A DNA stretch of 26,825 bases. It comes from a virus. The stretch's first letter is position 1. Each line of letters begins with the position of its first letter. Positions 1 through 7,537 of this stretch are shown here, one piece after another. Below the pieces are notes generated by a model that had not been told where the DNA came from, searched no databases, and saw only the letters and a program-made list of their open reading frames with translations. A program made the translations under genes and the position numbers. The stretch lies in the IMG/VR virus record IMGVR_UViG_3300046722_000137, positions 1 through 26,825 of that record. One strand, written 5' to 3'.

Positions 1-240
1 GTCACCGGCTTCAAGGCCGACGACGCCATCAAGGCGGTCGAGGCCGACGACTACACCCTGCTCATCGGGAACCACACCGGACTGTTCAGCGTGCAGCTGC
101 AGGCCCCGGGCAGCACCAAGATGCCGGAGGGCGAGGCACCCGGCGAGACGCCCATCGAGGGCACCGTCCCGGCCGTGCTCAAGAAGCCGGTCCCCACCAA
201 CGGGACGAAGCCGCCGATCCCCGCAGGAGGGAAGCCATGA
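1..240 (+). CDS. Portal protein, C-terminal fragment (partial)
   Basis: The window opens inside this gene; 79 codons in frame 1 run to a TGA at 238-240. The visible part has a short alpha/beta stretch ending in a proline-, glycine- and lysine-rich tail, as HK97-family portal proteins often have. No diagnostic portal motif lies in this fragment, so the call rests mainly on position: the next gene is the prohead protease-capsid fusion, and portal-protease-capsid is the standard order. Its stop overlaps the ATG of the next gene (ATGA, 237-240), and GCAGGAGGG just upstream is the SD of that next gene. A portal would form the dodecameric DNA gate of the capsid. Alternative: another head protein next to the capsid. 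Confidence 0.6.
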   Translation, partial: VTGFKADDAIKAVEADDYTLLIGNHTGLFSVQLQAPGSTKMPEGEAPGETPIEGTVPAVLKKPVPTNGTKPPIPAGGKP

Positions 241-2669
241 TCGAGGAAGTCGCGCCGCCGCCGCGCGAGGGCTACCGGGCGATGTCCTGGCCGGCCGAGC
301 TCCGGGCCGAGGACGGCCAGCCGCCGCGGCTCGTCGGACACTTCGCCCGCTATGGCGTCTTCAACGAGATCGACTCGGCCATCGAGGGTCGGTTCATGGA
401 GCGCATCGACCCGGGCGCCTTCAGTCGCACGTTCAAGAACAACCGCGACCGGATCCGGGTGCTGTTCCAGCACGGCAAGGGCTCGCTCGGCGAGTCGCCG
501 ATCGCCACCGTCACCACCCTCCGCTCGGACAGCACCGGGCCGTACTACGAGGCGGAACTGCTCGACGGCGTCCCGCCGCTCATCCTCGACGGGCTGCGGA
601 AGGGCCAGTACGGCGTGTCGTACCGCTTCCAGGTCGAGCGCGAGGACTGGGAGCCGAAGCCGACCCGCTCGCCGGCCAACCCGAAGGGCCTGCCCGAGCG
701 GACGATCCGCGAGGCCAAGGTCTTCGAGTTCGGCCCTGTCACCTTCCCGGCCGACGCAGGCGCCGACATCGCGGTCCGGTCGCTGTCCGACGAGATGGCG
801 AAGCGGACGGCATTGCCCCGCCGCTTGCGGCGCAGCATCGACGACCTGGCAGCCTTCCTGCTCGCGGACAAGGCGGCACTCCAGGCCGCCATCGACAAGC
901 TCGGCAACGGCGAGCCACTCATGGCCCAGGAAGCCGAGATGCTCGAGGCCGCGATCGAACACCTTGAGCCACCCGATGCGGACGAGGACGACATGACCAT
1001 GTCGAGCCTGCCGCGCCATAGCCCGGTTGCACCCTCCGACGAGCTCGCGGCATCGCCGCACCCCGTCGACGAGGCCCGCGATGAGCCGGACCCGCCGCCA
1101 GGTGCGGCAGTCATCGCAGCCACGGACCCGCCGGAAGGCGGGTCTTCTGATTCAGGGAGCAAGCGCATGGCCGAACCAGAGCAGAAGTACTTCACCCTCG
1201 AGGACATGGGCGCCCGCGTCCGTGAGCTCGACGAGGCGATCGGACGCGACGCCAAGGAACCCGAGCTGTCCAACGCCGAGGAGGTCGCGCACGAGGCGCG
1301 GGTCACCGAGCGGTCGGAGCTCAGGCTCAAGATGGCGAAGTGGCAGGCCCGGATCGCGGCGGCCGGCGAGTCCGCCAAGGATCCCGAGCGGACCGTCGAA
1401 CCCTACGCGCCGTCACCGGTCGCATCCTTCGTCCGCAAGACCGAGAGCGACATCTACGACTTCGACGCGGTCGATCGCGTCGCCAAGAACCTGGAGCACC
1501 GGGCCGGACTGTATCGCGACAACGCGATGCGGGCGACCGAGATCGCCTCGTTCCCGAACCCCTACACCGACGTCGAGAGGACGCGCGATCGGATCGCCAC
1601 GATCCTCGACCACCACGACACCGAGGACCACCAGTTCGGGCAGCGCGTCATGGCGACCGGCTCGCCGCTCTACCGGCGGGCGTTCCGCAAGATGCTGATG
1701 GGCCAGCCGCTGACCCCCGAGGAGCAGCGCGGCACGGCCCTCGCGGTCGGCGTCGACGGCACCGGCGGCTTCACCGTCCCGTTCGCCTTCGACCCGACGA
1801 TCATCGCCATCGGCATCCACACCGGTGCCATCAACCCGTACCGGCGAGCCTGCCGCGTCGTGCCGATCGTCGGCACCGACACGTGGAACGCCGTGACGGC
1901 CACCGTGGTCACCGCGACCCGGACGACAGAAGCGGCTCCCGCCATCGAGCAGGGCCCGACCTTCGCCCAGCCGCAGTACATCGTTACCCGCGTCCAGGCA
2001 CAGGTCACCTACAGCTTCGAGGAAGCGCAGGACCGGCCCGACATCGATACCGAGATGGCGCGGCTGATCGGCGAGGCCAAGGACAACGAGGAAGAGAACC
2101 AGTTCGCCATCGGCGTCGGCGGGGCCATCGGCCCGGCCGTGGCACCGATCGGCGTCTGTTCGGTCTACGGCACCTCGGGCGCCTACACCCAGATGGACAC
2201 CATCGGCTCGACCGTCCTCGCGGCGGCCGATGCCTACGCCGTGGAAGCGGCGCTGCCGGTCCGCCATCGGCTGACCGCGCAGTGGTTCATGAACCGCGCC
2301 AACATCCGCAAGTTCCAGGCCCTCGAGACGACGGGCGGCATCCTGTTCAACAGCATGCTCGGCTACCCGGCCGTGGGCAGTCCCGACAACGCGACCGATG
2401 GCAACACCGGCCTGAAGTTGCTGGGCTACCCGGTCAACGAGTCGCCCTCGGCCCCGACGGCGGGCACCTCGCACATCATCGTCGCGACGCTGTGCGCCCC
2501 CTCCTCCTACGTCATCGTCGAGCGGGTCGGCATGACCGTCCGCCTGATCAGCGACATCATCAACAGCTCCGCCCTGGCCACCGGCCAGTCGGCGGTGTAC
2601 GCCATGTGGCGGAACACGGCCCACCCGTTGAACGTCGACGCTGGCCGGATGCTGGATTACAAGACGTAG
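237..2669 (+). CDS. Prohead protease-major capsid protein fusion (HK97 type)
   Basis: The 810-residue product joins two head-maturation functions usually made by separate genes. Residues about 15-185 match the HK97 prohead protease family (S78-type serine protease): His79 in LFQHG and Ser128 in YGVSYRF fit the catalytic residues, and a FGPVTFPA strand follows. Residues about 190-310 are a charged, helical then proline-rich linker. Residues about 311-810 are the capsid part, with a helical, charged N-terminal segment (like a scaffolding delta domain) and an HK97-fold core starting near GVDGTGGFTVP at about 505. The protease would cut the scaffold segment during capsid maturation. The start has an ideal SD (CAGGAGGG). 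An in-frame ATG at 1167 with its own SD may yield the 500-residue capsid precursor alone. I see no frameshift; the frame is continuous. Confidence 0.9.
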   Translation: MIEEVAPPPREGYRAMSWPAELRAEDGQPPRLVGHFARYGVFNEIDSAIEGRFMERIDPGAFSRTFKNNRDRIRVLFQHGKGSLGESPIATVTTLRSDSTGPYYEAELLDGVPPLILDGLRKGQYGVSYRFQVEREDWEPKPTRSPANPKGLPERTIREAKVFEFGPVTFPADAGADIAVRSLSDEMAKRTALPRRLRRSIDDLAAFLLADKAALQAAIDKLGNGEPLMAQEAEMLEAAIEHLEPPDADEDDMTMSSLPRHSPVAPSDELAASPHPVDEARDEPDPPPGAAVIAATDPPEGGSSDSGSKRMAEPEQKYFTLEDMGARVRELDEAIGRDAKEPELSNAEEVAHEARVTERSELRLKMAKWQARIAAAGESAKDPERTVEPYAPSPVASFVRKTESDIYDFDAVDRVAKNLEHRAGLYRDNAMRATEIASFPNPYTDVERTRDRIATILDHHDTEDHQFGQRVMATGSPLYRRAFRKMLMGQPLTPEEQRGTALAVGVDGTGGFTVPFAFDPTIIAIGIHTGAINPYRRACRVVPIVGTDTWNAVTATVVTATRTTEAAPAIEQGPTFAQPQYIVTRVQAQVTYSFEEAQDRPDIDTEMARLIGEAKDNEEENQFAIGVGGAIGPAVAPIGVCSVYGTSGAYTQMDTIGSTVLAAADAYAVEAALPVRHRLTAQWFMNRANIRKFQALETTGGILFNSMLGYPAVGSPDNATDGNTGLKLLGYPVNESPSAPTAGTSHIIVATLCAPSSYVIVERVGMTVRLISDIINSSALATGQSAVYAMWRNTAHPLNVDAGRMLDYKT
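1154..1169 (+). promoter_or_regulatory. Internal ribosome binding site and in-frame start for capsid part
   Basis: AGGGAG at 1154-1159 sits 7 nt before an in-frame ATG at 1167-1169 (residue 311 of the fusion). It falls exactly at the end of the proline-rich linker and the start of the capsid part (MAEPEQKYFTLEDMG). Translation from here would give a 500-residue capsid precursor in excess over the fusion, solving the stoichiometry problem of a protease-capsid fusion. Spacing and position support it; use is inferred. Confidence 0.55.
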
Positions 2670-2689
2670 ACCGCTGACGGTTTACTGAC

Positions 2690-2727
2690 GTCGCGGGGGC
2701 GGCTCCCCCCGGTCCGTCCCCCGCGAC
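2690..2727 (+). terminator. Hairpin after the capsid gene (attenuating terminator-like)
   Basis: A perfect 10-bp stem, GTCGCGGGGG (2690-2699) with CCCCCGCGAC (2718-2727), encloses an 18-nt loop 20 nt after the capsid stop. There is no T tract, so it may be a partial terminator or an mRNA 3'-end stabiliser, not a full stop. A second strong hairpin follows the tail tube genes (10037-10066). Confidence 0.55.
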
Positions 2728-2752
2728 ACCTATCCCCCTCGAGGAGCGACGC

Positions 2753-2962
2753 ATGGCGAAGACCGCCTACTACCAGGTCCGCGAGTCGTTCGTCGGCACC
2801 TCCGACGGCGAGCCCGTGGAGTACTACAAGGGCGAGGTCATCGCCGCCGACGACCCTGCCCTCAAGCGCTGGCCCGAGAGCTTCGTGCCGCTGGTCGTCC
2901 GCGGCCAGCCGCCCGAGGTCGAGCAGGCGACCGCCGCGCCCGGCGAGAAGCGGGGCGCCTGA
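2753..2962 (+). CDS. Small head-region protein, 69 aa, unknown function
   Basis: The product starts MAKTAYYQVRESFVGTSDGE and has an early beta-rich part (residues about 5-50) and a charged alanine/glutamate C-terminus. GAGGAG at 2740-2745 is a good SD. Small proteins of this style, with a conserved tyrosine/valine-rich start, sit after the capsid gene in many siphoviruses and are thought to be structural or decoration proteins, but I cannot name a family. Its stop overlaps the next ATG (TGATG at 2960-2964), so it is translationally coupled to the next head gene. Confidence 0.7.
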   Translation: MAKTAYYQVRESFVGTSDGEPVEYYKGEVIAADDPALKRWPESFVPLVVRGQPPEVEQATAAPGEKRGA

Positions 2963-3564
2963 TGGGCTACACCTTCACCAACACGGCGGCGACCACCGCA
3001 GCTGTCCCCAACCGCTTCGTGACCAGCGTCAACATGGCGAACGGCGCCTACTCCGTCGCCAATGCCTCGCCGACATGGTCCGGCGGCTGTCTCGTCACCG
3101 CGACGATCACCGGCATCGCCGGCAACGACACGCCGGGCACGGCGACCATCGTCGGCACCGCCGTGAACGGCCAGGCCCTGACCGAGGTCCTGACCCTCGT
3201 CGCGGGCAGCCTGGCGACCAGCGCCAACGCCTTCCGTACCGTCACGTCCATCACCCAGGCGGGCTGGGTCGCCGTCAGCACCGTCGACACGATCGTGTTC
3301 GGCTGCGCTGCGGGCAACGTCGCCTGCGGATCCTCGGGCAACCTCGGGGGCGTGCTGGTCAACAACCTCGTGGCCGCCACGGTGACCATCAGCGACGGTG
3401 CGCGCACGATCATGACCATCCCTGCCTCGCAGGCGGCCGGCACCTACTACTCGTTCGGCAACCAGGGCGTCGACTTCGGCGGCCGGCTGGTCGTGGCGAC
3501 GACGAACACCAACGACATCACCGTCTTCCACACCGGCACCATGCCGAGCACCTACGCCCCGTGA
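2962..3564 (+). CDS. Probable capsid decoration or head-surface protein, 200 aa
   Basis: The product is almost entirely beta-prone, rich in Thr, Ala, Val and Gly, with few charged residues, a typical composition for phage surface and decoration proteins. Regular strands such as TATITGIAGNDTPGTATIVG suggest an Ig-like or jelly-roll beta sandwich. No signal peptide or transmembrane segment is visible. The position just after the capsid gene fits a capsid-bound protein. The ATG overlaps the upstream stop and there is no strong SD, so expression is probably coupled. Alternative: a head completion protein. I do not recognise a named family. Confidence 0.7.
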   Translation: MGYTFTNTAATTAAVPNRFVTSVNMANGAYSVANASPTWSGGCLVTATITGIAGNDTPGTATIVGTAVNGQALTEVLTLVAGSLATSANAFRTVTSITQAGWVAVSTVDTIVFGCAAGNVACGSSGNLGGVLVNNLVAATVTISDGARTIMTIPASQAAGTYYSFGNQGVDFGGRLVVATTNTNDITVFHTGTMPSTYAP

Positions 3565-3902
3565 CCGTCCCGCTGCTGTTCGCGACCGAATCGTGGCACT
3601 GCCCGCTGTGCCGCTTCGAGGAGACGATCCCGCGGATCGCCGGGCCGCATACCCGGATGCACATCTGCCCGAAGCTCAACGGGCTCACCACGCCGCTCGT
3701 CGCGGCCGGCGTCAAGGCCAAGGTCGAGCGGCGTGATCCCGAGGACTACGTCGGCGGCTCGCTGCTCACCTTCGACGACACCGGCCGCCCGGTGCAGTCC
3801 GTCGTGACGACCCGCGACGAGGGCCAGGACTGCGCCGTCTACCCGCCCACCGCCACCGCCTTCGGCACCGTCAACGAGATCAAGGAGGAACTCCGGCTAT
3901 GA
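3561..3902 (+). CDS. Small zinc-binding-like head-region protein, 113 aa
   Basis: Translation most likely starts at GTG 3561, which overlaps the upstream stop (GTGA); the reading frame stays open upstream but only as a shadow of the preceding gene. Residues about 13-36 carry CPLC followed by HTRMHIC, a Cys2...His-Cys arrangement compatible with a zinc finger. The rest is a beta-rich segment ending in an acidic helix. Its role is unknown; small zinc-finger proteins occur in actinobacteriophage head operons. The stop overlaps the ATG of the next gene, and the AAGGAGGA at 3882-3889 inside its 3' end serves that gene. Confidence 0.65.
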   Translation: MTVPLLFATESWHCPLCRFEETIPRIAGPHTRMHICPKLNGLTTPLVAAGVKAKVERRDPEDYVGGSLLTFDDTGRPVQSVVTTRDEGQDCAVYPPTATAFGTVNEIKEELRL

Positions 3903-4162
3903 CTGACACCGCGGGCGGGAAGGGCGCTGCCCACAACCCGACCATCGTCGTCGAGGACAGCTTCGCGGCGCTCGACGCCGCGGCGCAGGCCGCCCGCGAG
4001 CGCGAGGAAGCGGAACGCGCGGCGACCGAGCCGGCCCGCAACATCGCCAGCCTCGAGGCCGGCATCGCCAAGCTCGAGGGCCACCTCGCGCACCACCACG
4101 AACTGCTCGACGCGGCGAAGGCCGCGGCCGAGGCGGCACCGGCCGCGGAAGGGACCGTCTGA
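3899..4162 (+). CDS. Short coiled-coil protein in the head operon, 87 aa
   Basis: After a disordered Gly/Thr-rich start, residues about 20-80 are nearly all helix-forming (Ala, Glu, Leu, Arg, Lys) with heptad-like spacing of Leu, Ile and Ala, predicting a coiled coil. There is no membrane segment. AAGGAGGA at 3882-3889 with about 9 nt spacing is a strong SD. It could be a minor structural or assembly factor; no catalytic motif is visible. Start and stop each overlap a neighbour by 4 nt or less. Confidence 0.65.
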   Translation: MTDTAGGKGAAHNPTIVVEDSFAALDAAAQAAREREEAERAATEPARNIASLEAGIAKLEGHLAHHHELLDAAKAAAEAAPAAEGTV

Positions 4163-4656
4163 TGGCCTTCGGTGCCGTCTCCAAGATCTTCACCAGCTAC
4201 CTCCAGACGATCATCGCCAACACGTCGGCGGCCGACCTCGACACCGACGCGCTGCTCGAGATCGCGCTGTTCGACAACACCATCACGCCGCTCCAGACCG
4301 ACACCGCGGCCCATGCGGCCTACGCCGGCGTCGGCGGTCCGTGGGCGGCCGGCGGCGTCGTCGACACCGGAACCGGCGGCCCGGCCGGCTGGCCCGCGCT
4401 CGGCCGGCCGCTTGTCACCGTGGCGCTGTCGACGGCCGTGACCAACCCGATCACCTTCGGCGCCGCGTCCACCGTGAGCGCGAGCGCGACGACGACGCTG
4501 ACCAACGCCTACGGCTGCCTGTGCTACGACCACACGGCCGGGACGCCGACCGACCAGGGCATCGCGTACCTGTCCTTCAACGGCGGCAACAACGTGACCC
4601 TCGGCACGTTCACGATCGTGTGGGCGTCGGGCAACCTCTTCTCGATCACCCTGTGA
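4162..4656 (+). CDS. Phage structural protein, beta-rich, 164 aa
   Basis: The N-terminal 35 residues are helical (MAFGAVSKIFTSYLQTIIAN) and the remainder is beta-prone and Gly/Thr/Ala-rich, ending in GTFTIVWASGNLFSITL. Proteins with this layout, a short helix followed by a beta domain with a CLCYDHTAGTP-like loop, are common in head operons of high-GC siphoviruses and are taken to be structural. I cannot assign a specific role. The ATG overlaps the preceding stop (TGATG). Confidence 0.7.
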   Translation: MAFGAVSKIFTSYLQTIIANTSAADLDTDALLEIALFDNTITPLQTDTAAHAAYAGVGGPWAAGGVVDTGTGGPAGWPALGRPLVTVALSTAVTNPITFGAASTVSASATTTLTNAYGCLCYDHTAGTPTDQGIAYLSFNGGNNVTLGTFTIVWASGNLFSITL

Positions 4657-4667
4657 GGGAGGCTCGC

Positions 4668-4985
4668 GTGGCGACCGGCTCGATCTCGCTCCAGACGTCC
4701 ACCCCCACCTACCAGCAGCCCGTCACGTTCGACTGGTCCGTGTCCGGCAAGGTCAAGGGCTACCAGTACCCGCTCATCCTCGTCGAGGCGTTCCAGGGCG
4801 AGGACAAGGTCTACGCCCAGCTCGCCGCACCCGACGACGCGTTCCTGCTCGGCGGCGGCTCGTCGGAGTGGGTCAGCCGTGGCGGGGGTCCGGCCGACTG
4901 CATCGCCCGGTTGATGATCTACCCCGGCCTGCACAGCGACCCCATCCTCGAACTCGCGAGCGTGACGTTCCGCGCCGAGGGCTAG
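4668..4985 (+). CDS. Small beta-sandwich-like head protein, 105 aa
   Basis: GTG at 4668 is chosen over the in-frame GTG at 4653 because GGGAGG at 4657-4662 lies 5 nt before it. The product has alternating beta strands (FDWSVSGKVKGYQYPLILVE, ARLMIYPG, LASVTFRAEG) like an Ig-type fold and no cysteine pairs, signal or membrane segment. It lies directly upstream of the large fibre-like gene, which has its own start 29 nt downstream. Function unknown; a decoration protein or an adaptor for the following fibre is a reasonable guess. Confidence 0.65.
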   Translation: MATGSISLQTSTPTYQQPVTFDWSVSGKVKGYQYPLILVEAFQGEDKVYAQLAAPDDAFLLGGGSSEWVSRGGGPADCIARLMIYPGLHSDPILELASVTFRAEG

Positions 4986-5014
4986 GCCCGTTCCCTTCGT
5001 GAGGGGCTGACCCG

Positions 5015-7534
5015 ATGGCCGTCATCTTCCTGACCGGCTTCGACGGTCGACTCATCGAGCTCGACCAGGACGGCGCGGTCGCACGCCAGGTCGCCCTCAG
5101 CGGCACGGCCGCCATCAGCACGCTCCAGCATCGGACCGGGCCGGCGGCGCTGCGGTGCAACCCGGCCTCGGGCGCCAGCGGCTACATGCAGCTCCAGACC
5201 CCGTCGACCAAGGGCTGGGTCCACTTCGGGCTGTACATCGCGACCATGCCGAGCGTGGCGCGGGTCATCTGCGGCGCCGCCGGCTCGGGCTCCAACGTCA
5301 AGTTGAACAGCACGGGCAAGCTCGAGGCGTTCGACGGGAGCACGACGCGCGGGACGACGACCACCACCCTGACGACCGGGGTGTGGTACTGGATCGGCTG
5401 GCGGGCCGCGGCCGGGACGACGGTCCCGCTCATCCAGATCGCTGGGACGACCGAGGTCACGGGCACCGTCGCTGTCGCGCCGAACACCAACATCGGCTTG
5501 TCGGGCACCGAGGCGTCGGCCGCCGACATCTACATCGACGACGTCATCATCGACGGCGCGGGCTTCCTCGGGCCGTCCAACGTCGGCCTGCTCCTGCCGA
5601 TCAGCGATAACGGGACGCACACCGGCTGGCAGGCGGGCGCCGGCGGCACGACCAACCTGTGGCAGGGCGTCGACAACGTCCCGCCCGCCGGCCTGGCCTC
5701 GGCCAGCGAGACGAACACCAGCAACATCGAGAACACCGGCACTGCCGGGACGTATACAGCGAACCTCCAGACCTACACGACGGGTGGCGTCGGGGCATCC
5801 GACACGGTCCTCGCGGTCCAGTCGCTCATCCGCCACGGCGAGGACATCATCACCGGCACCAAGACCGGGACGGTCGGTGCGGCCACCAACCCGACCATCA
5901 CGGGTGTCGGGATCACCTTCGGCAGCGACCTCGGCGCCCACGGCGCGGATCCCGGCTCGACCTTCTGGGTCACTCAGCCGGGAACGCTGACGACCAGTCC
6001 GAGCGTGACCCTCGGCACCAGCCCGACGCTCGCCGCGGTCCGCCCGTCCGAATCGCGGACCGCCTGCATCGACTTCATGGGGCTGCTGGTCGCATGGACG
6101 CCGGCGGTCGGCTCGCCATCGACGACCGCCAACGCCGTCCTCGCCACCGGGACAGGTGCAGCTGCGAACCCGGCGCCGTCTGCAAGCCTCTACGCCGTCC
6201 TCGCGACCGCCACCGGGGCCAGCACCGATCCAGCAGCCCAACCCGGCAAGCAGGCCAACGCGGTCCTCGCCACGGCTACCGGGGCGTCGACCGATCCGAC
6301 GCTGACCAACCTGTCGAACACCAACGCCGTCCTCGCGACCGGGACCGGGAGCGCAGCGGTCGCTGGTCCGTCACTGGGCAGGGGCGCGGTCCTCGCGACG
6401 GGGACAGGAGCGAGCGCGGATCCAGCGCCGTCGCTCGGTCGGCCCGCCGTCCTGGCAACTGGAACGGGAGCCTCGGCGGACCCGGCTCCGTCGACGAGCA
6501 TCTACGCCATCCTCGCCACAGGAACGGGTGCCTCGGCGGACCCGGCCATCACGACCACCGCCGGGACGACCGTCAACGCCATCCTCGCGACCGGGACGGG
6601 AGCCTCGACGGACCCGGCATCGAGTCTCGCGCCGGGAGCGGTACTCGCGACAGGGACAGGTGCCTCGACTGATCCGGCGCTGTCCCTCGCAGCCGGTGCC
6701 GTGCTGGCGTCAGGCACGGGTGCGGCAACTGACCCGGCACCGTCACTGGGCCGCCCTGCGGTGCTCGCAACGGGGAGTGGCACAAGTATCAGTCCTGCGC
6801 CGTCTCTGGCGCCTGGGGCCGTCCTGGCGGCCGCCACGGGCACCAGCGCCGACCCCGCGATCACGATCAGCGCCGGGACGACGGCCAGCGCCGTCCTTGC
6901 GACCGGGACGGGTGCGAGCACTGACCCGGCACTGACCAACCTGTCGAATGCGAACGCCGTCCTCGCCAGCGCGACGGGCGCGAGCACCGACCCGGCCATC
7001 ACGACGTCGTCCGGGACCACCGCCAACGCGGTCCTGGCGTCGGGCACGGGCGCCAGCACCGACCCGGCGCCGACTGTCGCTCCGGGCGGGGTGACCGCGA
7101 CAGGCGCGGGCGCGAGTGCCGACCCGGCCATCATCTCGGGCGTCATCGCCAACGCCGTCCTCTCGAGCGGGACCGGGTCGAGTGCCGATCCCGCGCCCAA
7201 GGTGGCCCCCGGTGCTGTTCTGGCGACCGGCACCGGGGCCGCCACCGATCCCGCGGTGTCGCCGGGCGTCATCGCCCACGCCGTCCTCGCGACGGCACTC
7301 GCCAACGCGACCGTCGGCGGTCCGTGGGTCAGCGCATCGGCGCTGGCCGCGCTCGGGACCGCGACCGCGTTCATCCCGTTCGTCCACTCGAGCGATGCCG
7401 TGCCCGGCGGCTTCGCGCCGATCACCCGCGCGGCGGTCATCGTCCTGTCCGGCAGCGCCCTGCCCGAGCGCATCGGCATCGCGGGCGAGGTCCCGCGACC
7501 GTCCGGCGACCTGCCACGCATCCGAGGAGCCTGA
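5015..7534 (+). CDS. Large head- or fibre-associated protein: LamG-like domain plus 19 tandem repeats
   Basis: The 839-residue protein has three parts. Residues about 1-190 look like a concanavalin A-like (LamG/lectin-type) beta sandwich, including KGWVHFGLYIATMP, GVWYWIGWR and an ADIYIDDVIIDG strand. Residues about 190-370 are a second beta-rich domain. Residues about 371-770 hold about 19 degenerate repeats of 19-25 residues with core AVLATGTGASTDPA. A short C-terminal domain follows. A lectin-like fold with a thin repetitive stalk is what one expects of a surface fibre that binds sugars. Unusually it is encoded between the capsid and the connector, not after the tape measure gene, so a capsid fibre or decoration is more likely than a tail fibre. 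Copy number probably varies by recombination. Confidence 0.7.
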   Translation: MAVIFLTGFDGRLIELDQDGAVARQVALSGTAAISTLQHRTGPAALRCNPASGASGYMQLQTPSTKGWVHFGLYIATMPSVARVICGAAGSGSNVKLNSTGKLEAFDGSTTRGTTTTTLTTGVWYWIGWRAAAGTTVPLIQIAGTTEVTGTVAVAPNTNIGLSGTEASAADIYIDDVIIDGAGFLGPSNVGLLLPISDNGTHTGWQAGAGGTTNLWQGVDNVPPAGLASASETNTSNIENTGTAGTYTANLQTYTTGGVGASDTVLAVQSLIRHGEDIITGTKTGTVGAATNPTITGVGITFGSDLGAHGADPGSTFWVTQPGTLTTSPSVTLGTSPTLAAVRPSESRTACIDFMGLLVAWTPAVGSPSTTANAVLATGTGAAANPAPSASLYAVLATATGASTDPAAQPGKQANAVLATATGASTDPTLTNLSNTNAVLATGTGSAAVAGPSLGRGAVLATGTGASADPAPSLGRPAVLATGTGASADPAPSTSIYAILATGTGASADPAITTTAGTTVNAILATGTGASTDPASSLAPGAVLATGTGASTDPALSLAAGAVLASGTGAATDPAPSLGRPAVLATGSGTSISPAPSLAPGAVLAAATGTSADPAITISAGTTASAVLATGTGASTDPALTNLSNANAVLASATGASTDPAITTSSGTTANAVLASGTGASTDPAPTVAPGGVTATGAGASADPAIISGVIANAVLSSGTGSSADPAPKVAPGAVLATGTGAATDPAVSPGVIAHAVLATALANATVGGPWVSASALAALGTATAFIPFVHSSDAVPGGFAPITRAAVIVLSGSALPERIGIAGEVPRPSGDLPRIRGA
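6124..7300 (+). repeat. Tandem coding repeats (about 19 copies of a 57-75 bp unit)
   Basis: Each unit encodes (A/P)xAVLATGTGAS(T/A)DPA followed by a variable 3-11 residue linker such as PSLG or ITTSSGTTA. Units come in a short form (19 residues) and longer forms (22-25 residues), and the last one is degenerate. The DNA copies differ mostly at third positions, so the array is old enough to have diverged yet keeps its protein motif. Counted by eye. Confidence 0.9.
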
Positions 7535-7537
7535 CCG

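Noticed and set aside
51-1061. 336-residue open frame on the minus strand
   Set aside because: It is the antisense of the portal and protease region; Arg/Gly/Asp-rich shadow composition, while the plus strand has clear catalytic motifs.
6124-7300. Repeat array considered as a CRISPR
   Set aside because: Units are in-frame coding repeats without constant repeats and unique spacers.
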